64,000 nt of DNA from NCBI RefSeq assembly GCF_040812015.1, contig NZ_JBFNXJ010000010.1:1-64000 (forward strand), written 5' to 3'. The translations under genes and the position numbers were made by a program. This stretch comes from Chitinivorax sp. PXF-14 (GTDB taxonomy: Bacteria; Pseudomonadota; Gammaproteobacteria; Burkholderiales; SCOH01). The notes under the pieces were generated by a model. The model saw only the letters and a program-made list of their open reading frames with translations. It searched no databases and was not told the DNA's origin. Shown in pieces: positions 24,717 to 34,240 of this stretch; the first letter of the stretch is position 1, and every line of letters starts with the position of its first letter.

Positions 24717-25361
24717 ATGCTGCCCTCGCAACTCTCCCCTGCCCGCTTCAAACGGCTCAAGACGGCGCTGTTCGTGGCCTGCCTCTACCCGCTTGCACGC
24801 CTGCTCGTGCTTGGCGCCACGCATGGCCTCGGTGCCAATCCGATCGAATTCATCACGCGCTCGACCGGCACCTGGACACTCGTCGGCCTGCTGCTGACGC
24901 TTGCCATCACCCCGCTGCGCCGGCTGACGGGCATGAACTGGCTGCTCAGGCTGCGCCGCATGCTCGGGCTGTATGCCTTCTTCTACGCCTGCCTGCATCT
25001 GACGACCTATCTGTGGCTCGACCAGTTCTTCGATGTCGCCGCCATCCTCAAGGACATCGCCAAGCGCCCGTTCATCACCGTCGGTTTCAGCGCCTGGCTG
25101 TTACTGCTGCCGCTGGCCGTGACCTCGACCAACGCCATGATGAAGCGCCTGGGCCGCCGCTGGGGCTTGCTGCACCGCGCGGTCTACCTGATCGCGCCAC
25201 TCGCGGTCGTGCATTACTGGTGGCTGGTGAAGAAGGATGTCACGCAGCCCGCGCTATACGCTGCGGTGCTCGTCGTCCTGCTCGGCTACCGGCTGTGGTG
25301 CTGGGCGCGGGCGCGGCTGCGCGAGCGCTGGCCGGCGCCGGCCGCGACGCAGATGCATTAG
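24717..25361 (+). CDS. msrQ: Heme-binding membrane subunit of the methionine sulfoxide reductase system, MsrQ
   Basis: This 214-residue inner-membrane b-type cytochrome passes electrons from the quinone pool to periplasmic MsrP. The sequence has about six TM helices, His in FFYACLHLTTYLWL and in LIAPLAVVHYWWL as heme ligands, and the LRRMLGLYAFFYACLH and WGLLHRAVYL family signatures. Its partner msrP lies at 28400-29332 on the other strand, not immediately adjacent as in most genomes. It is convergent with a solute-binding protein gene. Confidence 0.88.
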   Translation: MLPSQLSPARFKRLKTALFVACLYPLARLLVLGATHGLGANPIEFITRSTGTWTLVGLLLTLAITPLRRLTGMNWLLRLRRMLGLYAFFYACLHLTTYLWLDQFFDVAAILKDIAKRPFITVGFSAWLLLLPLAVTSTNAMMKRLGRRWGLLHRAVYLIAPLAVVHYWWLVKKDVTQPALYAAVLVVLLGYRLWCWARARLRERWPAPAATQMH

Positions 25362-25386
25362 GCCATGATGTGATCGGCGGGGCCGC

Positions 25387-26184
25387 TCAACGGAGCGGGC
25401 TGTCGAGCTGGCGTTGGTATTGCGTGTCGATCTTCTTGACCGTGCCATCGTTTTCCATGGCCTTGAGCGCCTGCTGCAGGCGCGCCACCATGTCTTCCGG
25501 CACACCGGGGTGGCAGGCCAGGTACAGGCTGCTGTGGCCGAAGGTGAGCAGCGCCCTGAGCCTGTCCTGCACGCCGAGTTTCAACGCCAGGGCGGTTGCC
25601 GCGGCGCGGTTCGATGCCCAGTAGTCGATGCGGCCGAGCAGCATGTTCCTGAGACTGATTTCGTCGGCGCCGGAGTGGGCGACGCGATAGCCGTGCTGGT
25701 CCAGGTAGTCGGCCAGGATGTCGGCGCGGTAGCCGCCGATGACATAGGGCTTGAGTTCTTCCAGGCTGGCGGAGGTCAGCCTATTGTCCCGGCGCGTGAA
25801 GATGGTCCAGTCGGTCGATGCGAGCGGGCCGACCCACTGGAAGCGCGCCTCGCGCTCGGGGGTGCGCGCCGTACCGAATACGCAGGTGTCGGGCCGGCTC
25901 TGCGCGAGCTTGAATGCGCGCTGCCAGCTGGAGGGCTCGACGGCGTAGCTGATGGCGGCGCGGCGCATCATCTCCACGATCTTGTCGCCGACCAAGCCGC
26001 TGATCTCCCTGCCCGTTTCCGACACGATGTTGTAGGGCGGCAGGGGCTCGGTCGTCAGTACCAGCTCCTGCGCCGCCACCGAGCCAGATGCCGGCAACGC
26101 CATCGCGGCGGCACAGGCCCTGGCAATGCATGAGTGTAACAGGGGGGCGTCGGGTGGGCCGTGGGGCATGGTTCGATATCTCAT
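25387..26184 (-). CDS. Periplasmic solute-binding protein (family 3), amino-acid type
   Basis: This protein of about 265 residues belongs to the family of extracellular solute-binding proteins (SBP_bac_3): LVLTTEPLPPYNIVSETGREISGLVGDKIVEMMRRAAI, then TCVFGTARTPEREARFQWVGPL, FTRRDN, and the C-terminal LYLACHPGVPEDMVARLQQALKAMENDGTVKKI. A signal peptide cut near SVAAQ is plausible but the N-terminus is unusual (PHG, two Pro). No ABC permease or ATPase gene is near, so it may be a sensor or orphan transporter subunit. The start is uncertain: ATG at 26184 or 26169, neither with a good SD. It is divergent from a two-component system. Confidence 0.78.
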   Translation of the reverse strand: MRYRTMPHGPPDAPLLHSCIARACAAAMALPASGSVAAQELVLTTEPLPPYNIVSETGREISGLVGDKIVEMMRRAAISYAVEPSSWQRAFKLAQSRPDTCVFGTARTPEREARFQWVGPLASTDWTIFTRRDNRLTSASLEELKPYVIGGYRADILADYLDQHGYRVAHSGADEISLRNMLLGRIDYWASNRAAATALALKLGVQDRLRALLTFGHSSLYLACHPGVPEDMVARLQQALKAMENDGTVKKIDTQYQRQLDSPLR

Positions 26185-26313
26185 GGGCAATATGTAGCGT
26201 GCTTTCTATCGGTATAGCAGAGCATCGCCAGCCCACGCGCGGGAAGGCTGGCGCTTGCCAAGCCGCAAGGCTTTGGGTAGAAAGCCTGATGTAAGTAATC
26301 TACGGAATTCCCT

Positions 26314-26985
26314 ATGCGCCTGTTCCTCGCCGAAGACGACGAAATTCTTGCCGATGCGCTCAAGACCGGGCTGGCCCGCAGCGGTTTCGAGGTCGAGCAT
26401 TGCGCCGACGGCGCCGAGGCCGAGCGGCGCCTCGTTAATGGCGACCATGCGGCGGCCATTCTCGACATCGGCCTGCCGACCGTCGACGGGCTCACCGTGC
26501 TGCGGCGTGTGCGCATTCTCAAGCCGACGCTGCCCATCCTGCTGCTGACGGCGCTCGATGGGCTCGACAACCGCGTATCCGGGCTCGATGCCGGCGCCGA
26601 CGATTACCTGACCAAGCCATTCGAGTTTGTCGAGCTCGAAGCCCGCCTGCGCGCGGTGTTGCGCCGTTCGCACCTGTTGCCGCCGTCGGCCCAGCAGCTC
26701 GGCCCGCTGCGGCTTGACCGCGCGGCCCAGCGCGTGTGGTGCGACGAAACGCCGCTCGATCTGTCGGCGCGCGAGCTTGCCGTGCTCGATGTGCTGATCT
26801 CGCAGCGCGACCGCGTGGTGACCAAGGAGCAGATCGCGGGCGAGTTCGGCTCCACCGGCGGCGAGGTGGGCACCAATGCCGTCGAGGTGTATGTGCATCG
26901 CCTGCGCAAGAAGCTCGAACCCTACAACGTCGGCATCCGCACCGTGCGTGGCCTGGGCTATCTGCTCGAAGTCGATGCCGACTGA
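26314..26985 (+). CDS. OmpR/TctD-family response regulator
   Basis: This 223-residue regulator has a receiver domain (acidic pocket EDD, phosphoacceptor D51 in AAILDIGLPTVDG, T in LLLTALD, K in LTKPFEF) and a winged-helix output domain (SARELAVLDVLISQRDRVVTKEQ, NAVEVYVHRLRKKLE, GIRTVRGLGYLLE). It is most like the TctD/QseB branch. The sensor kinase gene overlaps its end by 11 bp. It is divergent from the solute-binding protein gene, which may be its target; that is inference. Confidence 0.88.
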   Translation: MRLFLAEDDEILADALKTGLARSGFEVEHCADGAEAERRLVNGDHAAAILDIGLPTVDGLTVLRRVRILKPTLPILLLTALDGLDNRVSGLDAGADDYLTKPFEFVELEARLRAVLRRSHLLPPSAQQLGPLRLDRAAQRVWCDETPLDLSARELAVLDVLISQRDRVVTKEQIAGEFGSTGGEVGTNAVEVYVHRLRKKLEPYNVGIRTVRGLGYLLEVDAD

Positions 26986-28387
26986 GCCCGCACCCCGCAA
27001 GCCCCAGCGCCTGTCGCTGCGGCGCCAGCTGCTGCTGTGGCTGTTGTTGCCGCAGCTGGTGCTGTGGCTCGCGGCGATCTTCGTCGCTTATACCGTGGCC
27101 TTGCGCTACGCCAATATCGCCATCGACCAGAGCCTGCTGCAATCGAGCCGGGCGCTGGCGCGGCAGGTCAAACCGCTCGGCAACGGGCTGTTCATCGATT
27201 TCCCCAAGGCAGCGCAGCAGATTCTCGAAGAAGAGCCCGAGGATCGGGTCTATTACAAGGTCAGCACGCCACCGGGCCAGTTCATCCTCGGCAACAACAA
27301 CCTGCCGCCGCCGCCGCGCAGCGACAAGCCGGAGCTGAACCACCCCTACTACTACGACGGCCGCTTCAACGGCAGCAAGATCCGCATTGCCGCGCTCTAC
27401 CTGTCCATCGGTACGCCGGCGATGCCGCAGACCATGCTGGTGCAGGTGGCCAAGGGCATTGCCGTGCGCGAGCGGCTGGCGCACGACATCCTGGTCGACA
27501 CGATCCTGCCGCTGTCGCTCCTGATGCTGCTGACCAGCGTGCTGGTGTGGGGCGGCGTCAGCCATGGCCTGTCGCCACTGCGCAAACTGCGGCGGCAGGT
27601 GGAGAACCGCAGCGCGCTGAACCTCGCGCCGATCGAGATCGAGAGCGCACCGGCCGAGGTACGGGCACTGGCCGGCGCGGTGAACACCCTGCTCGAAGCC
27701 GTCACCCACAATATCGCCTACCAGCGTCGCTTCATTGCCGATGCCGCGCACCAGCTGCGCACGCCGCTGGCGGGGCTCAAGTCGCAGACCGAGCTGGCGC
27801 TCAACGAATCCGATGCGCAGTCGCTCAAGGCCCGCCTGCAGCTCGTGCATACCAGCGCGGCGCGTACCGTGCACATGGTCAACCAGCTGCTGACGCTGGC
27901 GCGTGCCGAGCCCGACCAGCAAAACGCGATGCCGACCGAGCCGATCGACCTCGCCCGCCTGGTGCGCGACATCGTCGCCGAAGCCGCGCCGCGCGTGCTG
28001 CAGAAGGGGCTGGAGCTGGCCTGTTATGCCGATGTGAGCCCGCAGCAGATTTCGGGCAATTCCACGCTGTTGCGCGAGATGCTGCTCAACCTGATCGACA
28101 ACGCCACCCGCTATGCCGGCAAGGGCTGCACCATCGTCGTGCGGGTGCTGGCCGGACGCAGCCATACCACGCTCGAAGTCGAGGACGACGGCCCGGGCAT
28201 CCCCGAGGCCGACAAGGACAAGGTGTTTGATCGCTTCTATCGCGGCAGCCAGGGCGGCGAAGGCTGCGGCCTGGGCCTGCCGATCGTGCGCGAGATCGCG
28301 CACCGGCACGGCGCCGAGGTCAGGCTGCGCGATGCCCGGCCGCATGGCCTCGTCGTGTCGCTGCGCTTTGTGCTCGAGCCCGTCTGA
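26975..28387 (+). CDS. TctE-like sensor histidine kinase
   Basis: This 470-residue membrane kinase has an N-terminal TM (LLLWLLLPQLVLWLAAIFVAY), a periplasmic domain of the two-component sensor kinase N-terminal family (YYKVSTPPGQFILGN, QTMLVQVAKG) and a second TM (LPLSLLMLLTSVLVWGGV). HAMP follows, then H259 in FIADAAHQLRTPLAGLK, N box (EMLLNLIDNATRYAG) and G boxes (DDGPGIP, CGLGLPIVREI). Such kinases sense small carboxylates such as tricarboxylates; that is known for TctE but not shown here. ATG at 26975 starts inside the response regulator gene. Confidence 0.87.
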   Translation: MPTEPAPRKPQRLSLRRQLLLWLLLPQLVLWLAAIFVAYTVALRYANIAIDQSLLQSSRALARQVKPLGNGLFIDFPKAAQQILEEEPEDRVYYKVSTPPGQFILGNNNLPPPPRSDKPELNHPYYYDGRFNGSKIRIAALYLSIGTPAMPQTMLVQVAKGIAVRERLAHDILVDTILPLSLLMLLTSVLVWGGVSHGLSPLRKLRRQVENRSALNLAPIEIESAPAEVRALAGAVNTLLEAVTHNIAYQRRFIADAAHQLRTPLAGLKSQTELALNESDAQSLKARLQLVHTSAARTVHMVNQLLTLARAEPDQQNAMPTEPIDLARLVRDIVAEAAPRVLQKGLELACYADVSPQQISGNSTLLREMLLNLIDNATRYAGKGCTIVVRVLAGRSHTTLEVEDDGPGIPEADKDKVFDRFYRGSQGGEGCGLGLPIVREIAHRHGAEVRLRDARPHGLVVSLRFVLEPV

Positions 28388-28399
28388 CCCGGTACGCGC

Positions 28400-29332
28400 T
28401 CAGAAGTACTTGCGCAGATCCATCCCGGTATACATCGATGCCACCTGGTCGGCGTAGCCGTTGAACATCAGCGTCTTGCGCTTGAAGAATTCGCCGATAC
28501 GCCGCTCGCTCGCCTGGCTCCAGCGCGGGTGATCGACCTGTGGGTTCACGTTGGAATAGAAGCCGTACTCACTCGGGTTGGCGCGCATCCAGCTCGACAC
28601 CGGCGGCTTCTCGACCAGGCGGATGCGCACGATGGACTTGGCGCTCTTGAAGCCATATTTCCAGGGCACCGCGATACGCACCGGCGCGCCATTCTGGTTC
28701 GGCAGCAGCTCGCCGTAGAGGCCGAGCGTGACCAGCGTCAGCGGGTGCATCGCCTCGTCGATGCGCAGGCCCTCGACATAGGGCCAGTCGAGCACGGCGC
28801 CGCGCTGGCCGATCATCTGCTCGGGGCGCCTGAGCGTGGTGAACTCGACGTATTTCGCCTTACCCGTCGGCTCGACGCGCTTGAGCACCTCGGACAGCGA
28901 ATAGCCTATCCACGGGATCACCATCGACCAGCCTTCGACACAGCGCAAGCGGTAGATGCGCTCTTCCAGCGGCGCGAGCTTCAGCAGCTCGTCGATGTCG
29001 AAGGTACGCGGCTTGAGCACCTCGCCGTCGATCTGTACGGCCCACGGTCGCGTCACCAGGCGGCCGGCGTTGGCGGCCGGATCGGCCTTGTCGGTGCCAA
29101 ACTCGTAGAAATTGTTGTAGCCGGTGATCTCGTCGCGCGTGTTGGCGGCGCCGGCCACCGACAAGGGACTCCTGCGCGCGGCCAGCCGTGGCGCGGCGGC
29201 TGCCTCGCTGTGCAAGCCACTGGCGGCGAGTGCGAGTGCGCCGGCGCCTTGCATGAACTGGCGACGGTTCAGGTAGAGCGTCTTGTCGGTGATGTTGCTC
29301 GGCGCGATGTCCGAGGCGGGTTTGATGAGCAT
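28400..29332 (-). CDS. msrP: Periplasmic methionine sulfoxide reductase catalytic subunit MsrP (molybdoenzyme)
   Basis: This 310-residue enzyme reduces methionine sulfoxide in periplasmic proteins. A twin-arginine signal is present: [18 protein letters not shown], with RR at residues 23-24. The molybdopterin fold follows, with the Mo-coordinating Cys131 in [14 protein letters not shown]. Other signatures: [47 protein letters not shown] and the C-terminal [15 protein letters not shown]. Electron partner MsrQ is encoded at 24717-25361 on the opposite strand, 3 kb away. It is convergent with the TctE-like kinase (12 bp between stops). Confidence 0.92.
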   Translation of the reverse strand: MLIKPASDIAPSNITDKTLYLNRRQFMQGAGALALAASGLHSEAAAAPRLAARRSPLSVAGAANTRDEITGYNNFYEFGTDKADPAANAGRLVTRPWAVQIDGEVLKPRTFDIDELLKLAPLEERIYRLRCVEGWSMVIPWIGYSLSEVLKRVEPTGKAKYVEFTTLRRPEQMIGQRGAVLDWPYVEGLRIDEAMHPLTLVTLGLYGELLPNQNGAPVRIAVPWKYGFKSAKSIVRIRLVEKPPVSSWMRANPSEYGFYSNVNPQVDHPRWSQASERRIGEFFKRKTLMFNGYADQVASMYTGMDLRKYF

Positions 29333-29501
29333 GTGCACTCTCCGGTGGCGGGTTGGCGACTGTTGCCCTTGGTCGGGTGAGCCGCTTTTTTCTGACAGTG
29401 GGCAAGACATTTGACCACCGGTTTCAACAGAAATCCCCGCCTGGCGCGCAATGTTGCGGCAAAGGGCAAAATGTGCGCGTAAACGCTTTATTCTAGAGCG
29501 A

Positions 29502-29518
29502 TTATTCTATTAGAATAA
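29502..29518. promoter_or_regulatory. AT-rich palindrome upstream of the TonB_C/MalM-like gene
   Basis: TTATTCT-ATT-AGAATAA is a perfect 7-bp inverted repeat in the 230-bp region between two divergent genes. A related palindrome (TATTCTT-n4-AAGAATA) lies at 57033-57050. Neither matches a Fur or LexA box that I know. Confidence 0.35.
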
Positions 29519-29565
29519 CGCCAATGCCATATTTAGCTACCCATGCTGTAGCCGAAAGCCGTGCC

Positions 29566-30666
29566 ATGAAACTGCGTATTCCCCTGCTGTTGCTTGCCTT
29601 GTGTGCCGCCCTGCCCGTCCGGGCCGAAGGCGATGCGTCCGCCGTCAAGGTGACCCCGCTGACCGAAGCCCCGCCGACCGAGATTTCCCCAGCCGTGGAA
29701 ACCCCGCCGGTCTACAAGGCGCCTCACCTCAACAACCGGCAGCCGTTGCTGAGCGAGGTGTCGCGCGAGCTCGGCGAGCGCGGCAAGGTCGTGGTGACGG
29801 CGTTGATCGGCCGTGACGGTACGCTGCAGGATGCGAAGATCGCGCAGAGCAGCGGTTTCCCCCGTCTCGACGTATTGGCGCTCGATACCGCGCGCGGCTG
29901 GCAGTACGAGCCGGGCAAGCGCGACGGCAAGCCGGTGCTGGCCAAGGTCGACATCCCCTTCGAATTCGGCACGCTGGAGCCGCAGACCGCCAAGGATGGC
30001 AAGGACAAGGCCCCCAACCCCAGGGCAGCAGCAGCGGCCCGTGGCGACCGGCCGGAGCTGTGCGGCAGCAGCATTCCGAATGTCACCAAGTGGCTGCCGC
30101 TACTGACCCCGCAGCCCTCGGACATCGACTATCCGAAGCCGGTCAAGGATCGCGCCATCGACATCGGCCGCTGGGACCCGAACTTCGACTTCGACAGCGG
30201 CAACAGCCCCTACCTCGCGTTCGAGTTGCCCAAGTACGAAGGCCCCTATGCGATCAAGATCACCAGCACGGTCAACCCCAAGCTGTTCTACCCGGTGATG
30301 CTGTTCCTTGATCGCCAGAAGCGCCCGACGCGCTGCCTGACCGCCGCCGTGGACAGGTTCGTGCCGGCCAGCTGGTCGAATTTCGCCAGCTTCGTCGGCG
30401 AGATCCCGATCACGCGCGAGTCACGCCGCGACTACTACGTGATCATCTTTACCACGCCCGAGCAGGCGGTTTCGAGCACCGACCCGAAGGACGGCTACAA
30501 CCTGGTGAGCTGGGTGCAGGACTATCTGTGGAGCCTGGTATCGAAGGACAAATGGAACGAGCCGCAGCAGATCCCGCATGACTACACCGGCATGTTGCGC
30601 ATCGAGACGCGCAAGCTGGGCGGGCCTGCCGAGCCAACCAGGGTCGCCTCGAACGACTCGCACTGA
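29566..30666 (+). CDS. Secreted protein with TonB C-terminal-like domain joined to a MalM-like domain
   Basis: This 366-residue protein has a signal peptide (MKLRIPLLLLALCAALPVRAEG) and a Pro/Thr/Glu-rich spacer. A TonB C-terminal-like segment follows at about 65-140 (GERGKVVVTALIGRDGTLQDAKIAQSSGFPRLDVLALDTARGWQYEPGK). The second half (about 165-350: SPYLAFELPKYEGPYAIKITS, VNPKLFYPVMLFLDRQKRPTR, RRDYYVIIFTTPEQA) resembles the maltose-operon protein MalM. I propose this fusion from pattern memory; a domain search would decide it. It is not in a maltose operon. The start is ATG at 29566, which gives a clean signal peptide; an upstream ATG at 29524 does not. Confidence 0.6.
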   Translation: MKLRIPLLLLALCAALPVRAEGDASAVKVTPLTEAPPTEISPAVETPPVYKAPHLNNRQPLLSEVSRELGERGKVVVTALIGRDGTLQDAKIAQSSGFPRLDVLALDTARGWQYEPGKRDGKPVLAKVDIPFEFGTLEPQTAKDGKDKAPNPRAAAAARGDRPELCGSSIPNVTKWLPLLTPQPSDIDYPKPVKDRAIDIGRWDPNFDFDSGNSPYLAFELPKYEGPYAIKITSTVNPKLFYPVMLFLDRQKRPTRCLTAAVDRFVPASWSNFASFVGEIPITRESRRDYYVIIFTTPEQAVSSTDPKDGYNLVSWVQDYLWSLVSKDKWNEPQQIPHDYTGMLRIETRKLGGPAEPTRVASNDSH

Positions 30667-30686
30667 GCCGACCCGGCTGCCCCGAC

Positions 30687-30717
30687 CTGACGCCCGCTTG
30701 CCGGGCGTCAGTCTTTT
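30687..30717 (+). terminator. Intrinsic terminator after the TonB_C/MalM-like gene
   Basis: CTGACGCCCG (30687-30696) pairs with CGGGCGTCAG (30702-30711), followed by TCTTTT. It overlaps the stop codon of the convergent photolyase gene. Confidence 0.7.
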
Positions 30718-32144
30718 GCGAACAGCGCCAGTGCGACCGCGCGTGCCTGCGCATGATCGACCAGCGGTGCCGGGTAGTCGTGCCCGACCCGTATGCCGCA
30801 TGCCTGCTGTGCCGTCAGCGGCATGGTCCACGGCGCGTGCAGATAGCGCTCGGGACAGCGTGCGAGCTCCGGCACGTAGCGGCGGATGAAGCTGCCCTGC
30901 GGATCGAACTTTTCCGATTGGGTGACCGGGTTGAAGATGCGGAAATAGGGCTGGGCATCGCAGCCGGTCGAGGCCGCCCATTGCCAGCCGCCGTTGTTGG
31001 CGGCGAGGTCGAAGTCGATCAGCTGTTCGGCGAAATGGCGCTCGCCCCAGCGCCAGTCGACGTGCAGGTCCTTCACCAGGAAGGAGGCCGCGATCATGCG
31101 CAGCCGGTTGTGCATATAGCCGGAATGCGCGAGTTGACGCATGGCGGCGTCGACGATCGGGTAGCCTGTCCTGCCCTCGCGCCATGCGGCAAACCTGGCC
31201 GGGTCGTTGGGAAAGGCGATGTGCTCGTAGGCCGGCTTGAACGCGTGGCCCACGACGTGCGGAAAATGCCACAGGATCTGCTGATAGAAGTCGCGCCAGA
31301 TCAGCTCCGACAGCCAGCAGGCATGGCCCGGCCCGGCACCGGGCTGGCTGCCGTCCCAGGCGGCCCGTGCCAGCTGGCGGATCGACACAGTGCCGAAGCG
31401 CAGGTGTGCCGACAGGTAGGACACACCCTTCACCGCCGGGAAATCGCGCGCCTCGTGATAGCGGTCGATGCGGGCGAGAAAATCGCCGAGCAGCGCCGTG
31501 CCACCCGCCATGCCGCAGCGGACGCCGAGCTCGCCCAGATTGGTCGGGGCAAAGCCGAGGTCCGCCAGCGTCGGCATCGGCCCGGCCTCGTGCGGGGCCA
31601 GCGCCGCGAGATAGCGCTCGACCGGGTAGGCCGTCACATGGAACGGCGTCAGCCGCTTCAGCCATGCATTCTTGTAGGGCGTGAACACGCTGAACGGCGT
31701 GCCGGCCAGGGTCAGCACCTCGTCGCGCTCGAAGATCACCTGGTCCTTGCATTGCGGGAAGTCCACGCCCTGCGCGGCGAGGGCGGCCTCGACCGCCGCG
31801 TCGCGCGCGATGGCGGCAGGCTCGTAGTCGCGGTTGCTGAACACGGCCTCGGCCCCGAGAGCCTGTGCCAGCTGTGGAATGGCCTCGACGGCGCGCTCAT
31901 GCAGTACGATCAGCTCACCGCCGTCGGCACGCAATGCCCGCCTGAGCTCGGCGACGCTGCGCCAGATGAACTCCACGCGCCGGTCGTGACGGCTTGGTAG
32001 CGCATCGAGGATGTCGCGATCGAACACGAAAACGCAATAGACCTGCCGGCTGTGTTTCAACGCGTGGTATAGCGCGGCGTGGTCGTAATTGCGCAGGTCG
32101 CGGCGAAACCAGCACAAGCTGCGCGAATAGCGGGGAGACGGCAT
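30708..32144 (-). CDS. phrB: Deoxyribodipyrimidine photo-lyase (class I CPD photolyase)
   Basis: This 478-residue enzyme repairs cyclobutane pyrimidine dimers with blue light. It has an N-terminal photolyase domain ([21 protein letters not shown]; an antenna-binding fold) and the FAD-binding domain ([106 protein letters not shown]). The motif content matches PhrB-type photolyases rather than cryptochrome-DASH. ATG at 32144 is the start that begins the domain; longer frames add no recognisable sequence. It is divergent from yqgE. Confidence 0.9.
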   Translation of the reverse strand: MPSPRYSRSLCWFRRDLRNYDHAALYHALKHSRQVYCVFVFDRDILDALPSRHDRRVEFIWRSVAELRRALRADGGELIVLHERAVEAIPQLAQALGAEAVFSNRDYEPAAIARDAAVEAALAAQGVDFPQCKDQVIFERDEVLTLAGTPFSVFTPYKNAWLKRLTPFHVTAYPVERYLAALAPHEAGPMPTLADLGFAPTNLGELGVRCGMAGGTALLGDFLARIDRYHEARDFPAVKGVSYLSAHLRFGTVSIRQLARAAWDGSQPGAGPGHACWLSELIWRDFYQQILWHFPHVVGHAFKPAYEHIAFPNDPARFAAWREGRTGYPIVDAAMRQLAHSGYMHNRLRMIAASFLVKDLHVDWRWGERHFAEQLIDFDLAANNGGWQWAASTGCDAQPYFRIFNPVTQSEKFDPQGSFIRRYVPELARCPERYLHAPWTMPLTAQQACGIRVGHDYPAPLVDHAQARAVALALFAKD

Positions 32145-32242
32145 GTGGGGCGGCTCAGCGGGGTGGTGGCATGGTGGTTGGCCAGGGCGCTCTGGCACGG
32201 ACGTTTCCTGCCGAGACAGGCGCTTTGTGCGATAATTCAACC

Positions 32243-32803
32243 ATGCAAAGCGTGAATCTGACCAACCATTTTCTGATCGCCATGCCCAATATGGCCGACC
32301 CGTATTTCCAGCGCTCGCTCACCTATATCTGCGAGCACAATGAAAACGGGGCGCTCGGTATCGTCGTCAACCGACCTATCGACCTGACCATGGAAGGCCT
32401 GTTCGAGCAGATCGGCATCGAGCTGAGCCGGGGCGACTTGGCCGAGATGCCCGTCTACTTCGGCGGCCCGGTGCAGATGGATCGCGGATTCGTGCTGCAC
32501 AACCCGCTCGGCAGCTGGCAATCGACCATGGCGATGAATGAGAGCTTCGGCCTCACCACCTCCAAGGATATCCTGCAGGCCGTCGGCGAGGGCCGTGGCC
32601 CCGGGCGCATCATGGTGACGCTCGGCTATGCCGGCTGGGATGCCGGCCAGCTTGAGCAGGAGCTCGCGCAGAATGCCTGGCTCACCGTCGAGGCAAGCCA
32701 GGACATCATTTTCGAGATGCCGGCGGAAGAGCGCTACGACGCCGCCATGCACCGCCTCGGCGTCGATTTCGGCAACCTGTCGGATCAGGCCGGACATGCC
32801 TGA
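32243..32803 (+). CDS. yqgE: YqgE/AlgH family protein
   Basis: This 186-residue protein has the family signature [40 protein letters not shown], a [13 protein letters not shown] motif and [18 protein letters not shown]. Members are conserved but without a settled biochemical role; the Pseudomonas name AlgH reflects an alginate regulation phenotype. The gene overlaps ruvX by 8 bp and the following pyrB by ATGA, so yqgE-ruvX-pyrB-pyrX form an operon. A pyrR gene, present between ruvX and pyrB in pseudomonads, is absent. Confidence 0.88.
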   Translation: MQSVNLTNHFLIAMPNMADPYFQRSLTYICEHNENGALGIVVNRPIDLTMEGLFEQIGIELSRGDLAEMPVYFGGPVQMDRGFVLHNPLGSWQSTMAMNESFGLTTSKDILQAVGEGRGPGRIMVTLGYAGWDAGQLEQELAQNAWLTVEASQDIIFEMPAEERYDAAMHRLGVDFGNLSDQAGHA

Positions 32804-33281
32804 GGCCGCACTGCCCGACAGCGGCGGTGTGCTGGCCTTCGATTTCGGTGAAAAGCGCATCGGCGTTGCCACCGGCGACCTGTCCGTCCGCCTTGCCACG
32901 CCGTTGACGATGATCGCGACGGACAGCAACGACGAGCGTTTTGCCCGCATCGGCGCGTTGATTGCCGAGTGGCAGCCGGCGCTGCTGGTCGTGGGCCTGC
33001 CCACCCACATGGATGGCACCGAACATGAATTGACGCGGCTCTGCCGCAAATTTGCGAACCGGCTCCATGGCCGGTTTGCTTTACCCGTGCGGCTCGTCGA
33101 CGAGCGCCTGTCCTCCGCCGTGGCGGATGGCATGCTGGCCGAAATCGGCCTCAGCGCCAAAAAGCGCAAGCCTGCGCTCGACCAGGTCGCCGCACTCCAG
33201 ATACTGCAAGCGTTTTTTGACCACCCCGAGGCAAGCGTGGCCCACAATGCCGCGTCCAACTCATCCAGCACGACGGAATGA
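32796..33281 (+). CDS. ruvX: Putative pre-16S rRNA nuclease (YqgF/RuvX)
   Basis: This 161-residue RNase H-fold protein has the catalytic Asp in [17 protein letters not shown], the [16 protein letters not shown] region and the [14 protein letters not shown] motif with the second acidic residues. YqgF is an essential nuclease implicated in maturation of the 16S rRNA 5' end. A short Ala/Asn/Ser-rich tail follows. ATG at 32796 lies 8 bp before the yqgE stop. Its stop TGA overlaps the pyrB start. Confidence 0.88.
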   Translation: MPEAALPDSGGVLAFDFGEKRIGVATGDLSVRLATPLTMIATDSNDERFARIGALIAEWQPALLVVGLPTHMDGTEHELTRLCRKFANRLHGRFALPVRLVDERLSSAVADGMLAEIGLSAKKRKPALDQVAALQILQAFFDHPEASVAHNAASNSSSTTE

Positions 33282-34240
33282 CGATGGCCCTCTCTCACCC
33301 GCAATTAGACAGCAACGGCGAGCTCAAGCACCTTCTGACCATAGAAGGCCTGCCGGCAGCCATTCTCGAACAGATTCTCGACAAGGCCGAGAGCTTTGTC
33401 TCGGCGTCGGATCACGACGTAAAGAAGCTGCCCGTTCTCACCGGCAAATCGGTGTTCAACCTGTTCTTCGAGAACTCGACGCGCACCCGCACCACCTTCG
33501 AGATCGCCGCCAAGCGGCTGTCGGCCGATGTGATCAACCTCAATATCGGTGCATCGAGCACCTCCAAGGGCGAGACGCTGCTCGATACCATCCACAACCT
33601 CGAGGCCATGCACGCCGACATGTTCGTGGTGCGCCATGCCGAGAGCGGCGCGCCCTTCCTGATCGCCAAGCATTGCCGGCCCGGCGTCAGCGTGGTGAAT
33701 GCGGGTGACGGTCGCCATGCGCATCCGACGCAGGCGCTGCTCGACATGTACACGATCCGCCACTACAAACGCGAATTCAGCAATCTGCGCGTGGCCATCG
33801 TCGGCGACATCCTGCACAGCCGCGTCGCGCGCTCGCAGATCCACGCGCTGACCACGCTGGGTGTGCCCGAGGTGCGCGTGATCGGTCCTAAGACGCTGCT
33901 GCCGACCGCCGTCGAGAGAATGGGCGTGCAGGTCTATCACGACATGAACGCCGGCCTCAAGGATGTCGATGTGGTGATCATGCTGCGCCTGCAGAATGAG
34001 CGCATGAATGGCGCGCTGCTGCCTTCCGCGCAGGAGTTCTTCAAGAATTACGGCCTGACCCAGGAAAAGCTCGCGCTCGCCAGGCCCGATGCCATCGTGA
34101 TGCACCCGGGGCCGATGAACCGCGGCGTCGAGATCGACTCGGCGGTGGCGGATGGCGCGCAGTCGGTGATCCTGCCACAGGTGACCTTCGGTATCGCGGT
34201 ACGCATGGCGGTGATGAGCATTCTGGCGGGGAACAAGTAA
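33278..34240 (+). CDS. pyrB: Aspartate carbamoyltransferase catalytic subunit
   Basis: This 320-residue enzyme makes carbamoyl-aspartate in pyrimidine synthesis. The carbamoyl-phosphate loop is [20 protein letters not shown]; aspartate-side signatures are [38 protein letters not shown] and [12 protein letters not shown]. The text matches class A (Pseudomonas-type) ATCases, which need an inactive dihydroorotase-like partner; such a partner is encoded directly downstream with no gap. The start ATG overlaps the ruvX stop (ATGA); a second ATG 6 bp later is possible. Confidence 0.92.
   Translation: MTMALSHPQLDSNGELKHLLTIEGLPAAILEQILDKAESFVSASDHDVKKLPVLTGKSVFNLFFENSTRTRTTFEIAAKRLSADVINLNIGASSTSKGETLLDTIHNLEAMHADMFVVRHAESGAPFLIAKHCRPGVSVVNAGDGRHAHPTQALLDMYTIRHYKREFSNLRVAIVGDILHSRVARSQIHALTTLGVPEVRVIGPKTLLPTAVERMGVQVYHDMNAGLKDVDVVIMLRLQNERMNGALLPSAQEFFKNYGLTQEKLALARPDAIVMHPGPMNRGVEIDSAVADGAQSVILPQVTFGIAVRMAVMSILAGNK

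Noticed and set aside
22415-24760. Minus-strand open frame of about 780 codons opposite plsB
   Set aside because: Shadow of plsB, which has intact acyltransferase motifs; composition of the shadow is not protein-like.
26519-28345. Minus-strand open frame opposite the TctDE-like pair
   Set aside because: Composition is His/Arg/Gln-rich with no hydrophobic core; the plus strand has a full two-component system.
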